A stretch of 38,122 nucleotides of DNA. Source: an uncultured Bacteroidales bacterium (GTDB taxonomy: Bacteria > Bacteroidota > Bacteroidia > Bacteroidales > P3). The stretch covers positions 1 through 38,122 of the forward strand of contig ONQD01000046.1 of NCBI GenBank assembly GCA_900319865.1. Direction: 5' to 3'. Both the position numbers and the translations under genes were made by a program. The notes under the pieces are model-generated. The model was given only the letters and a program-made list of their open reading frames with translations, was not told where the DNA came from and did not search any database. Positions 25,201 through 32,309 of the stretch are shown here, piece by piece. Each line of letters opens with the position of its first letter. Within the stretch, counting starts at the first letter, position 1.

Positions 25201-25747
25201 TTTTAAGAAAGGTGAAGCCCCCTCGTTCGTTGCTTCCCAGCAGTTCATATTCGATTATATTGTTTCTTGCACTTTCGGTCATAAGCCCAACACTCCTTAC
25301 AATAAAAATGCTTCACGTGCACTTTTCGATGGCGAATTTGGTGATGTCAACGACCTTTCCCATGGTTGGCTCGGCTTCTCAGGCCACGACATAAAAGTGG
25401 ACTTGGAGCTGGGCACCAACATCAATTTAAGCAATGTCCTCTTGCGTTTTGCCCATGTGCCCGACGCTTGGGTATTCGCACCTGCCGAGGTGTCTGTTTC
25501 GGTGTCTTCCGATGGCAATAACTATAGTGAACCCATACCGGCTCTTATCACTTTCAATGCCTCCGACCCCTCGATGAACACTACTCAGCTTCAAGTAATC
25601 AAGGTTCCTGTCAACCAAGACAATATACGGTTTGTACGCATCATTGCTAAACCCATCAAACGTATCCCCGATTGGCACAGGGCCAAGGGCTTGAATCCAT
25701 GGATGATGATTGACGAAATCGAAATAGAGGAGGTTCTTACCAAATGA
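22238..25747 (+). CDS. LacZ-type GH2 multidomain protein lacking both catalytic glutamates
   Basis: The 1169-residue exported protein (signal 1-20) has the full LacZ-type layout: GH2 sugar-binding domain (about 50-165), immunoglobulin-like domain (180-275), TIM barrel (280-510), DUF4981-like domain (515-610), beta-galactosidase small-chain domain (655-925), then a chitobiase/beta-hexosaminidase C-terminal-like domain (940-1010) and an F5/8-type discoidin-like domain (1020-1165). The barrel's acid/base position, normally WSLGNES/GNEAG, reads WSLGQSPDNG (Gln401-Ser402). The nucleophile, normally CEYAHAMGNS, reads LSYGNTDGNS (Ser465). So both glutamates are missing. It may be a carbohydrate-binding pseudo-enzyme. 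Its stop overlaps the tcdA start. Confidence 0.85.
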   Translation: MKRIFLPVVMLLCCVISYAQQPEGIEELRMAPRTNVITYDDENAIEHLRYDESPYYVSLMGDWEEERGDNGTSYSQEFEFPRDWKAFRVFFRFMASPGYGLFVGDKMVGVSHDGRAITEFDITDLLRFGKDNRLSLRFVGDDEGSLLECGDKGLTGDCSILIKPNLNVQDFTLVTGYDPQSSTGSYSLDANLFNYKKKGKSYLEIELWDTKGHQVDKVGKWCFFDQRNEINTTISGTLADVLPWSAETPRLYTAVIRLYDEGKNLQDVVGTRFGFRTITNGNGLTVNGKAITIKGIILNDLPSPLSAGDVKMLRSQMAQMKCNNINAIRTRGHGPEDAKFYELCDELGFYVFCEANLCPRSSMGQVVATDNEYSDLFVSHVRSLYEQYKNHTSIVAWSLGQSPDNGVCMMSAYRALKQLDEFRPVIYSGAQYAENTDLIVPLNANMDLLRQHLAKQQTRSLVMLSYGNTDGNSFGGMQPLWQMVLDHTVLQGGFIDCVSWSELAQKPYLPELKQLYRPFDVRLTSTSVDAAEFDISNLCDFRSLSDYRMDYVICTNLKSNIVSGDITMSLKPGETKDFKLKIPKLTLYAGEELFIQFTLRQRNNTNSIPKNTILYSIQFQLPSDNMPKQALSEANRQPIQIDRDTAHIVKIYNNDFSLLFNDSLGTITGMSYRGSTLFNQPLRLSFMRRPSLNDLDDPNGFRQWQRNGLDRLQGEVVATNIRKIDQYTIGIDVLFRYGNDKDDNLLDVRQTYLVLHSGDVLLSNDITLSEMVKTVARVGVEVPLSPTLDTLEWFGRNIESYPDRCSAGRISQQSVPVKSASYRSNDNQHWGNHTETRWLAVRNAEVGLYADIIDTFCHFSITSDTLHVDYRITGVGGAKGGMNLDESMLVKDRHYQFVLHLRPFDCMEYNAQDFRRITYPRVVSGIIEMPVITKNRDRFDGPMQVSIHCLTPKAQIHYTLDGSVPNEKSPLYTKPFTIQKSVMVRARAFKKGEAPSFVASQQFIFDYIVSCTFGHKPNTPYNKNASRALFDGEFGDVNDLSHGWLGFSGHDIKVDLELGTNINLSNVLLRFAHVPDAWVFAPAEVSVSVSSDGNNYSEPIPALITFNASDPSMNTTQLQVIKVPVNQDNIRFVRIIAKPIKRIPDWHRAKGLNPWMMIDEIEIEEVLTK

Positions 25748-26472
25748 GTGACGCTTTCTATAGCCGCACCGAGCTGCTACTTGGATGCAGTTCCCTCAAT
25801 GCCCTCAAGTCCGCCCATGTTCTCGTGGTCGGTCTCGGTGGGGTAGGGGGCTATGCAGCCGAACAGTTGTGTCGTGCCGGTATAGGAACCCTCACCCTTG
25901 TCGATGGCGACGTAGTGGCCGAAAGCAACATCAACCGCCAGATTATCGCTCTTCATTCCACTATCGGAAAGCCCAAAGCCGAGCTGTTCAGAGCTCGTTT
26001 CCATGATATCAATCCCTTGTGTCAGGTAAATGCTGTACAGGAGTTTATCCGGGACGACCGTCTTATTGAGCTCCTCAATGCTGCTCCTTACGATTGTGTG
26101 GTTGATTGCATCGACACCCTTGCTCCCAAAGTGTTTCTTCTCTATCATTCACATCAACTTGGCCTGCCGGTGGTAAGCAGCATGGGAAGTGGCGGAAAAA
26201 AGGACCCTTCACAAATCAAAGTCACCGACATCTCCAAAAGTAACACATGCCCGTTGGCCGCCATGGTACGCAAACGGCTTCACCGTCTGGGTGTCCACGA
26301 GGGTATTCGTGTGGTTTTCTCCACCGAGAAAGTCTCTCCCGATGCCATGATTCAAGACCCTTCTACCAATCATCTCACCACTCTTGGCACCATCTCCTAC
26401 CTCCCTCCTCTTTTCGGATGCCACATCGCGGCCGAGGTAATCAGTATATTAATTAATCGCAGAATCCAATGA
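25744..26472 (+). CDS. tcdA: tRNA threonylcarbamoyladenosine dehydratase (ThiF/E1-like)
   Basis: This enzyme cyclises the t6A base at position 37 of tRNA to ct6A using ATP. The 242-residue protein has the E1-like adenylation fold: GLGGVGGYAAEQL (30-42) nucleotide loop, the Asp54 in TLVDGD, NINRQ (63-67), KPKAE, and the C-terminal segment DISKSNTCPLAAMVRKRLHRLGV that is characteristic for the TcdA (CsdL) branch. Its ATG overlaps the stop of the GH2-like gene, and its own stop overlaps the next gene, so it is embedded in an operon of exported proteins with no obvious functional link. Such overlap suggests recent operon compaction. Confidence 0.9.
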   Translation: MSDAFYSRTELLLGCSSLNALKSAHVLVVGLGGVGGYAAEQLCRAGIGTLTLVDGDVVAESNINRQIIALHSTIGKPKAELFRARFHDINPLCQVNAVQEFIRDDRLIELLNAAPYDCVVDCIDTLAPKVFLLYHSHQLGLPVVSSMGSGGKKDPSQIKVTDISKSNTCPLAAMVRKRLHRLGVHEGIRVVFSTEKVSPDAMIQDPSTNHLTTLGTISYLPPLFGCHIAAEVISILINRRIQ

Positions 26473-27545
26473 AAAAAATCATTCCCGTTTTAGCCATCCT
26501 TGCCCTTTGTCTTTCCGCTTGCAAGGTCGAATTCAGCCCCAATGCCCCTTGGCGCGATGTGCCTGTGGTCTATTGCGTTCTCGACCCTCAGGAAGATACT
26601 GTTTGGGCTCGTGTCCAGCACGCCTATCTTAGCGAAGGCAATATTTATGATTATTCCCAAATCTCCGATTCCAACTATTATGGAAAGGACGACATCGAGG
26701 TCTATCTTCTTGCCTGGAAAGGCATCTCGGGTCCCTACTTCTCATACACGCCTTCCAATCAGTTGGTCGACCGCTGGAAACTCTCCTACACTATCCGTGA
26801 GGGTAAGCCCGAAGGCGATTTCCCTTCAGGGGGACAACCGGTATACTATTGTGTGCCTGGCAAAAGATTGGTCAAAGATACCGACTGTGTCTTCCAGTTG
26901 GTGGTGGTGAAAACCTCTACCGGCGATACTATTGCCCAGGCTTATACCACCATGGTGGGCTTCATCCGCCCCACTATTCGTCAACGCGACACCATCGAGG
27001 AAGTCCTCATCGAACCTAATGGCTACCCCAAATGCTATGGTTTTGTCACCAGCAACCATGGAAAAATCAGATGGCAAACCTTGCCTCGCGGCAGGCTCTA
27101 TCAACCCCTGGTGCGTTTCTTCTACCGCAAAGGCACAGACACTCTCTCTGTCGACATCCCCTCTGGCGATAACATCAGAAACGAGTACAACTATCCGGAA
27201 CTCACCACTTCCAACCCCTCACAGACCCGTTTCCTCTCCATCATTAAAAATGCTCTTTCCGATAACACCGACTCTCTCTTCAATGTCAATTATGTCGACA
27301 TCCTCATTTATGCCTGCAACGAGGACCTCAACGCATATATTACTTCGCTCAACAGCTCATCTCTTGGCGGACAGGAATACCAGCCCTACACCAATATCCA
27401 AGGCGGTGTGGGTGTGTTTGGCTCCCGGCGTAGCCATATTATTACCCGTGTTGCTTGCGACTCCACCGGCAAAGAAGGCTATCTGCCCTCACAACTCTAC
27501 AATCTCGGAGTCGGATTCTATGGCAATTTCACTCCGGCCAAGTAG
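26469..27545 (+). CDS. Uncharacterised lipoprotein (DUF4249-like)
   Basis: The 358-residue product begins with a lipoprotein signal (LAILALCLSAC, Cys18) and overlaps the tcdA stop (ATGA). The mature part starts KVEFSPNAPWRDVPVVYCVLDPQEDTVWARVQHAYLSEGN, a pattern (proline-rich, 'call/cost' strands) I associate with DUF4249/DUF4270-like outer-membrane lipoproteins of Bacteroidetes, but I am not sure of the family. It includes an extended middle region (150-250) and an FGSRRSHIITRV segment near the end. It is the last gene of the operon, as a terminator lies 20 bases after its stop. Function unknown. Confidence 0.65.
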   Translation: MKKIIPVLAILALCLSACKVEFSPNAPWRDVPVVYCVLDPQEDTVWARVQHAYLSEGNIYDYSQISDSNYYGKDDIEVYLLAWKGISGPYFSYTPSNQLVDRWKLSYTIREGKPEGDFPSGGQPVYYCVPGKRLVKDTDCVFQLVVVKTSTGDTIAQAYTTMVGFIRPTIRQRDTIEEVLIEPNGYPKCYGFVTSNHGKIRWQTLPRGRLYQPLVRFFYRKGTDTLSVDIPSGDNIRNEYNYPELTTSNPSQTRFLSIIKNALSDNTDSLFNVNYVDILIYACNEDLNAYITSLNSSSLGGQEYQPYTNIQGGVGVFGSRRSHIITRVACDSTGKEGYLPSQLYNLGVGFYGNFTPAK

Positions 27546-27564
27546 TTAAACACTTTCTGTTACA

Positions 27565-27600
27565 GCCCCCCCCGATGATTCTGTCGTGGGGGGCTTTTTT
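27565..27600 (+). terminator. Rho-independent terminator after the lipoprotein gene
   Basis: AGCCCCCC (27565-27572) pairs with GGGGGGCT (27589-27596) around a GATGATTCTGTC-containing loop and is followed by a T run. Confidence 0.9.
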
Positions 27601-27708
27601 CATTTTTGCCCATTGCCCACTTTCTCTGCATCGTTGTTTCGCATCCGGTTTTGGATACTCTTTCCCCTTTTTTGTAATAAAAATATTATATATATCAGAA
27701 ATTATTTG

Positions 27709-27716
27709 TATCTTTG
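27709..27716 (+). promoter_or_regulatory. -7 promoter box of the trigger factor gene
   Basis: TATCTTTG, 54 bases before the trigger factor ATG. There is no TTTG at the standard -33 distance; the region is AT-rich. Confidence 0.7.
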
Positions 27717-27770
27717 CATTTTCATTTGAAATAACAAACATACGTATTATCAATTAATTATATAAAAAAG

Positions 27771-29126
27771 ATGAACATTTCCAGAGAAAATTTAGGAGAT
27801 TTGGACCTTCTAATCAAGATTGATGTGGTCGAGAGTGACTATGCAGACAAGGTTACCAAGCAGTTGAAAGACTACCAGCACAAAGCTACTGTCCCCGGCT
27901 TCCGCAAGGGGAACGCACCTTTTGGTTTGATTCAACGTATGTACAAGCCCGCATGTGTTGCCGATGCAGTGCAGGATCTCCTGAGTGAGTCTCTCCTCAA
28001 ATATATCGAAGACGAAAAACTCGATATCGTTGGTTTCCCCTTGTCCAACGATGAGAAGACCGGTACCCACGACTTTGCCAAAGAAACCGATTTCACTTTC
28101 TATTTCGATGCCGCTTTGGCTCCCGAAATCAATATTGAGTGGGACAAAGTCGATGCAAAACTTTGCTCTATCAAGGTTGCTGCCAAGGATATTGATGCTC
28201 AGGTTAAGGACATCACCGATCGTTATGGCAAATTCGAATCCCCCAAAACCGTTGGTGAAGGCGACCACGTCTACGGCAAGGCAGTAGAGCTCACCAAAGA
28301 GGGCGAGGAGAAAGAAGGCGGTGTCAATGTCTTCTGCTCATTCCCCCTCTCCGATATCAAAGACCCCGAAATCACCGCTATGATTGTGGGCAAGAAAGCC
28401 GACGAGAAGGTGGTCTTCAATGTTGCCAAAGCTTTCACTCCCTCTCAGGTCGAGAAGGTGTTCCGTCTCGATTCCGCTGCAGCTAAGAAGTTCAAAGCAG
28501 ACATTGCTTTCACCCTCAGTGGCAGCTCCCATATCACCCCTGCCGAACTCAACGAGGAACTCTTCGAAAAGGTATTCCCCGGTCAGGGTATCAAGGATGT
28601 CGACAAGTTCCGTAAGGCTCTCTCCGCCGAACTCGAAAAGGCCAACGACGAACAGTGCCAAATCCTCTTCGTCAACCAGGTCCGCAAACAGCTTCTCGAC
28701 AATTTCACGGCTCCTATGCCCGAGGCTTTCCTCAAACGCTGGATTCTTTCGCGCAGCGACGATAAGAAACTCACCGCCGAAAAACTCGAAGAACAGTGGG
28801 CCGAAACCTATCTTCCTTCTCTCAAATGGGAATTCCTCGATGGCGCTCTTAACAAGATTCAGCCCATCGAGCCCACTCAAAACGAGGTGGTCGACGAGGT
28901 GAAGAATATTCTTCGCCGCAGGGATACTCCCAGCGAGGGTGAGGACGAGAAGCAGGTAGAGGAGCGTCTCGATCAGGCTGCCCGCACCATTGCCCAGGAC
29001 CGCCAGAACGTCCAGCAGATTGTCGACAAGCTCTATGCCGAGAAGACTTTCGCCCTCTTCAAGGAAAAGGTCAACCCCGAGGTCGAGAAAGTCTCCTCCA
29101 AGGAGTTCATCGAACGCTGCAAATAA
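27771..29126 (+). CDS. tig: Trigger factor (ribosome-bound chaperone)
   Basis: The 451-residue protein has the three-part layout of trigger factor. The N-terminal ribosome-docking domain contains TVPGFRKGNAPFGLIQRMY (equivalent of the GFRxGxxP loop that touches ribosomal protein L23). A degenerate PPIase/FKBP-like middle domain (about 160-235: VGEGDHVYGKAVEL...IKDPEITAMIVGKKADEKVVFNV) lacks the clear FKBP active-site pattern. The long C-terminal helical domain ends with KVSSKEFIERCK. It binds nascent chains at the exit tunnel. It faces an FKBP-type isomerase downstream on the other strand, so the two folding factors are convergent. The length fits the Bacteroidetes form. Confidence 0.93.
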   Translation: MNISRENLGDLDLLIKIDVVESDYADKVTKQLKDYQHKATVPGFRKGNAPFGLIQRMYKPACVADAVQDLLSESLLKYIEDEKLDIVGFPLSNDEKTGTHDFAKETDFTFYFDAALAPEINIEWDKVDAKLCSIKVAAKDIDAQVKDITDRYGKFESPKTVGEGDHVYGKAVELTKEGEEKEGGVNVFCSFPLSDIKDPEITAMIVGKKADEKVVFNVAKAFTPSQVEKVFRLDSAAAKKFKADIAFTLSGSSHITPAELNEELFEKVFPGQGIKDVDKFRKALSAELEKANDEQCQILFVNQVRKQLLDNFTAPMPEAFLKRWILSRSDDKKLTAEKLEEQWAETYLPSLKWEFLDGALNKIQPIEPTQNEVVDEVKNILRRRDTPSEGEDEKQVEERLDQAARTIAQDRQNVQQIVDKLYAEKTFALFKEKVNPEVEKVSSKEFIERCK

Positions 29127-29215
29127 TCATGTATTCTCTCGACAGGGCCTCGAATGCAATTGCCCTGTCTCCACAACAGCCCTGCCCTCCCTTTGGGTTA
29201 GGCTCCAATAAAGAA

Positions 29216-29247
29216 AGCTCCGGGACCTCTTCCCGGAGCTTTTTTTG
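29216..29247 (+). terminator. Rho-independent terminator after trigger factor
   Basis: AGCTCCGGGA (29216-29225) pairs with TCCCGGAGCT (29231-29240), followed by seven T. A second hairpin without a T run (GACAGGGC 29141-29148 with GCCCTGTC 29162-29169) lies just before it. Confidence 0.93.
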
Positions 29248-29321
29248 TTTTCTTAGGCCAGTTCCGCTGTCACAAAAAGCACCTTTCGGCCGTTCCATTT
29301 GTGTTTGGCGGACATGATAAC

Positions 29322-29340
29322 CCCCAATGACCGATTGGGG
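29322..29340 (-). other. Short hairpin at the 3' end of the FKBP gene
   Basis: CCCCAAT (29322-29328) pairs with ATTGGGG (29334-29340). It begins right after the FKBP stop on the minus strand. No clear T run follows in that direction, so it may stabilise the mRNA end or act as a weak terminator. Confidence 0.5.
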
Positions 29341-29341
29341 C

Positions 29342-29950
29342 TCAAAGCACCTTAATCAGCTCAACATCGAACACCAGTGCTGCATAGGGTGGAATGCTTC
29401 CGCCTGCACCATGTTCGCCGTATGCCAGATTGTAGGGGATATAGAAACGGTATTTTGCACCCTCTTTCATCAGCTGCACGCCTTCCGTCCATCCGGCTAT
29501 CACTTGGTTCAGCCCGAAGTCGGCCGGTTGGTTGCGTTGGTACGAACTGTCGAAAACTGTGCCGTCAATCAAGGTTCCATGGTAGTGGCATCTCACCACG
29601 TCTGTGGCTTTCGGTCGGCGGCCTTGTCCTTCGTTCAGCACTTCGTATTGCAGTCCGCTGGCGGTCACCGTGACCTCTTTGCGTTTGGCATTTTCTGCCA
29701 GAAATTTTTCTCCTTCCAGCTTGGCGGCCTTGCCTTTTTCGGCTTCAGCGGCCCGTTGTTCTTTCTCCAGCTGGTCAAAAAAAGCCGAAAGCAGTCCGTG
29801 GGCCTCTTCGTAGCTCATCTTCGGCTCTCTACCGCTCAGCACATCGGCTATCGCGTTGCAATAGTCTTCCACCACCAGTTTCCCGTTCATTCCCATTCCG
29901 TTCAGTTGCTGGCCTATGTTCATTCCCAGCGCATAACTTAGTTTGTCCAT
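29342..29950 (-). CDS. FKBP-type peptidyl-prolyl cis-trans isomerase (FklB/FKBP22-like)
   Basis: The 202-residue protein has an N-terminal helical dimerisation domain (about 1-75: MDKLSYALGMNIGQQLNGMGM) and a linker with Lys/Glu/Ala. A C-terminal FKBP domain (about 95-202) keeps the pocket residues: VRCHYHGTLIDGTVFDSSYQR, IAGWTEGVQLMKEGAKYRFYIPYNLAYGEHGAGGSIPPYAALVFDVELI. It catalyses proline isomerisation in folding proteins. No signal peptide is seen, so it should be cytosolic. The promoter is at 30022-30056 on the minus strand, with the -7 box 70 bases upstream. Function next to trigger factor is suggestive of a folding locus, though the two are convergent, not co-transcribed. Confidence 0.92.
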   Translation of the reverse strand: MDKLSYALGMNIGQQLNGMGMNGKLVVEDYCNAIADVLSGREPKMSYEEAHGLLSAFFDQLEKEQRAAEAEKGKAAKLEGEKFLAENAKRKEVTVTASGLQYEVLNEGQGRRPKATDVVRCHYHGTLIDGTVFDSSYQRNQPADFGLNQVIAGWTEGVQLMKEGAKYRFYIPYNLAYGEHGAGGSIPPYAALVFDVELIKVL

Positions 29951-30021
29951 TTTTGTGTATTTTGTTGTTAGTTAATATTCTATTAATTATTTTTAGTGTC
30001 TTGTTCCAGTTTTTGGGTATG

Positions 30022-30056
30022 CAAATATACACTTTTTTTCATTGGTGTCGGACAAA
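30022..30056 (-). promoter_or_regulatory. Promoter of the FKBP gene
   Basis: On the minus strand, the -7 box TATATTTG lies at 30029-30022 and a -33 TTTG at 30056-30053, with a 23-base spacer, slightly long for the consensus. Confidence 0.65.
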
Positions 30057-30099
30057 AGAAATCAAATCATTAGTAAGTAATATAATATCAACATTATAT

Positions 30100-30345
30100 G
30101 TCATGTATTGGTTTCCGAAGGCTTGAGTGTGCCATAGGCACACAATTCTATTAACCCCACACTAAACACCATTGGTGTGCAGTGTAGGGAAATAATGCCC
30201 ATCCCATGCGTGTCGTAGATACGCTACAACATAACTATCAACAAAGTAGCGAGCCTACGGCACGTAGAATTAAGTTCTCTGTCCCCACCCCACACGAAGC
30301 GAAGTGCCGTGTGGGGATTATAAGATTACTTGCTTTCAGCACGTT
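30100..30345. repeat. Diverged hairpin-rich intergenic region (E)
   Basis: This stretch in the large gap between the FKBP gene and the second HU holds hairpins in the style of the 130-bp repeat: GTGTGCCATAGGCACAC, CTATTAACCCCACAC next to GTGTGC, and the CCCCACAC arm at 30290-30297 opposite GTGTGGGG at 30310-30317. It does not align end to end with copies A-C. It may be an eroded or mosaic member. I see no gene in 29951-30620 apart from this and the short tandem repeat at 30407. Confidence 0.5.
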
Positions 30346-30406
30346 TATCAGACACTAATGACTTTCCCACCTTTATTGCTTCTTTTCCGGACCTGTTCCT
30401 TGGCCA

Positions 30407-30443
30407 TTCCGTTTCTGTTCCGTTTCTGTTCCGTTTCTGTTCC
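30407..30443 (+). repeat. 11-bp tandem repeat (TTCCGTTTCTG)
   Basis: Three full copies of TTCCGTTTCTG and part of a fourth. Non-coding, in the gap before the second HU gene; it could vary in copy number between strains. Confidence 0.85.
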
Positions 30444-30596
30444 CATCCTGATCAATCCCCCTGCAAACTTTTATCTATGCCGTTTTCCGCAATTGTCGCC
30501 TTTTTTTTATCACTTTCTAACTTGCCCTCGATAGGCTCTCTATCGTCCGCCTCCACCCGTTTGTTAATAATTTTTTTCTATAATATAATTGTTTCG

Positions 30597-30628
30597 GTTG
30601 CCACGTATTCATTTTTTTAGTATCTTTG
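30597..30628 (+). promoter_or_regulatory. Promoter of the second HU-like gene, long leader
   Basis: The -7 box TATCTTTG is at 30621-30628 and a partial -33 (GTTG) at 30597-30600, with a 20-base spacer. The HU start codon is 255 bases downstream, a long untranslated leader for this phylum. A 63-codon frame at 30662-30853 falls inside it but has no recognisable product. Confidence 0.7.
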
Positions 30629-30883
30629 TACTACAAAAACAATGAACTAAAGTTGCCATAAATGCAGTCGAAAGGAATAGATACGCTAATATTGGTTGGT
30701 CAGTTCTCAACTAAATTACTACTTACCGCGAGTAGGCCTGCCGTTGTTTCCTTTTCACACACATTTCGGTCTGACGGGTGTCTCGCGGTTTTCAACACTA
30801 ATTCGTTCTTGCCATTAAATATCATTTATTTGTTTAAAAATCTCTTATTTTAACCCTTTTATCAACTATTGCTGCAAAAATCT

Positions 30884-31180
30884 ATGACTAAAGCGAGTAT
30901 TGTACGAAAAATTCATGCCAAGACCGGCATCCAGAGTCCTGCTGTTAAAATAATTGTCGATGAATTTATGAATGCTATCAAGTCCAACATGGCTCAAGGG
31001 CATAACATCTATCTCCGTGGTTTCGGCTCTTTCTATGTCAGGCGCTATGCAGCCAAACGTGTCTACAATATCAACCAGGATACCTACAGCATACATCCCG
31101 AACGCCGTCTCCCTGTCTTCAAACCTGGCAAAACCATGCTCCGTGGTGTAAGCCAAAAACCCTTGCCTTCCAAAGGCTGA
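30884..31180 (+). CDS. Second HU-family DNA-binding protein (diverged)
   Basis: From the ATG at 30884 the product has 98 residues and the HU layout: MTKASIVRKIHAKTGI, VDEFMNAIKSNMAQGHNIYLRGFGSFYVRRYAAKRVYN (beta arm) and IHPERRLPVFKPGKTMLRGV. The frame opens earlier at TTG 30869, but the first five residues (MLQKS) are not expected. It differs clearly from the HU at 15543: a basic RRYAAKR arm and a Ser/Lys-rich tail. HU-like genes of this kind often occur in pairs with separate roles, or in accessory regions. The long leader (about 250 bases) hints at leader-based control. Its DNA-binding role is inferred from the fold. Confidence 0.9.
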   Translation: MTKASIVRKIHAKTGIQSPAVKIIVDEFMNAIKSNMAQGHNIYLRGFGSFYVRRYAAKRVYNINQDTYSIHPERRLPVFKPGKTMLRGVSQKPLPSKG

Positions 31181-31256
31181 CCCTTTTTTCCTCCCTCATA
31201 CAATAAAATGGGTGCTCATGCGTTAACACTATATCACCCTATTAAATATTATTGCT

Positions 31257-32228
31257 ATGAGGAAAAAATTATTTTTATTTGCCGCCTGCCTTATTGGCGT
31301 CACTTTTGCATCCCAGGCTCAACTGGGCGATGTTCTTAACCGTGCTGCCAAACGTGCCGCACAAAAAGTAACCTCCAAGATGGTCGACAAGGCAGTCGAT
31401 GCTGCCACCGAGTCGGTCAATCAATCCCTCGATTCTGTTCAGTCCCAATCTCCTTCGGAACCACAGGCCACTGTGGCGTCGCTCATGTCCCAAATGCCCG
31501 AACTGCCCACCGCCAAGCAGTTGGTATCCTACAAGGAGGCCGAACTCAACGAACAGGCTTTCAAACTCGTAATCAGTCCGGTCACTTCTTTTCAGGCCAA
31601 AGTGTTAAACCTCTCCTCCCAGGTGTCGGCACTCGCTTATAGCAACCTCGACAGTGCCGCCATCGTCAATTCCGCCTATCGCTCGGCCGAACTCTCCACC
31701 GGCCTCACACGCGAGCAGCTCGAATATCTTTCCACCCTCCCCGACGACCAGCAGCAAGCCTACATCCAGGCCCACTACAATCCTGCCGCCGCCTCTCAGG
31801 CCACCACCCGCGAGGCCCAGGCCCTCACCTCCGTTTTCGAACCTCTCCAGCCACTTATCGACCAGTGGGATGCCGTGGGCAAAGAGATTGATAATCTCTA
31901 CTCCTCCGCCGATTCCGAATGTAAATCTGTCTTTAAGAAATATGCCTCCGCCCTCGCCTCCGCTCAGGGTAAGGAGCGCAACAAGATTCTGCTTCAATAC
32001 TACTCCGATATCGTCCCCCTCCATCTCAAGTCCGTCACCCAGGCACTCCAAATCCGACTCAACAAGCAACTCCCTATTGCCGAACAAATCGAGACCCGCA
32101 AAGCCGAACTCATCGCCCAGCACCCCGATGCCGTCCTCCCGCAAGTGCTCAACTACACCCAGATGACAGCCACTTTCTATTTCCTCGAAGTCTCCCGCCT
32201 TTTAGAAATCCCTATGTACAACGAATAA
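31257..32228 (+). CDS. Exported protein of unknown function
   Basis: The 323-residue protein starts with a signal peptide (MRKKLFLFAACLIGVTFASQAQ). The mature part is predominantly alanine-, glutamine- and leucine-rich helix (LGDVLNRAAKRAAQKVTSKMVDKAVDAATESV...), with a linker of Ser/Gln/Pro at 60-75 and several segments such as EQLEYLSTLPDDQQQAYIQAHYNP. I recognise no domain. It has the amino-acid make-up of a periplasmic helical or coiled-coil protein. It follows the second HU gene after 76 bases and precedes a beta-barrel protein after 81 bases; the functional link is unclear. Confidence 0.7.
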   Translation: MRKKLFLFAACLIGVTFASQAQLGDVLNRAAKRAAQKVTSKMVDKAVDAATESVNQSLDSVQSQSPSEPQATVASLMSQMPELPTAKQLVSYKEAELNEQAFKLVISPVTSFQAKVLNLSSQVSALAYSNLDSAAIVNSAYRSAELSTGLTREQLEYLSTLPDDQQQAYIQAHYNPAAASQATTREAQALTSVFEPLQPLIDQWDAVGKEIDNLYSSADSECKSVFKKYASALASAQGKERNKILLQYYSDIVPLHLKSVTQALQIRLNKQLPIAEQIETRKAELIAQHPDAVLPQVLNYTQMTATFYFLEVSRLLEIPMYNE

Positions 32229-32309
32229 TAATACTTAAATCTGTCAATCAACCGCTCCCGGCCCTCCTTCCCCCGGTCGGCGCGCCACGAGACATTAAAA
32301 ACACTTGTC

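Noticed and set aside
30662-30853. 63-codon frame in the leader of the second HU gene
   Set aside because: No domain, signal or clear translation start; may simply be chance in the leader.
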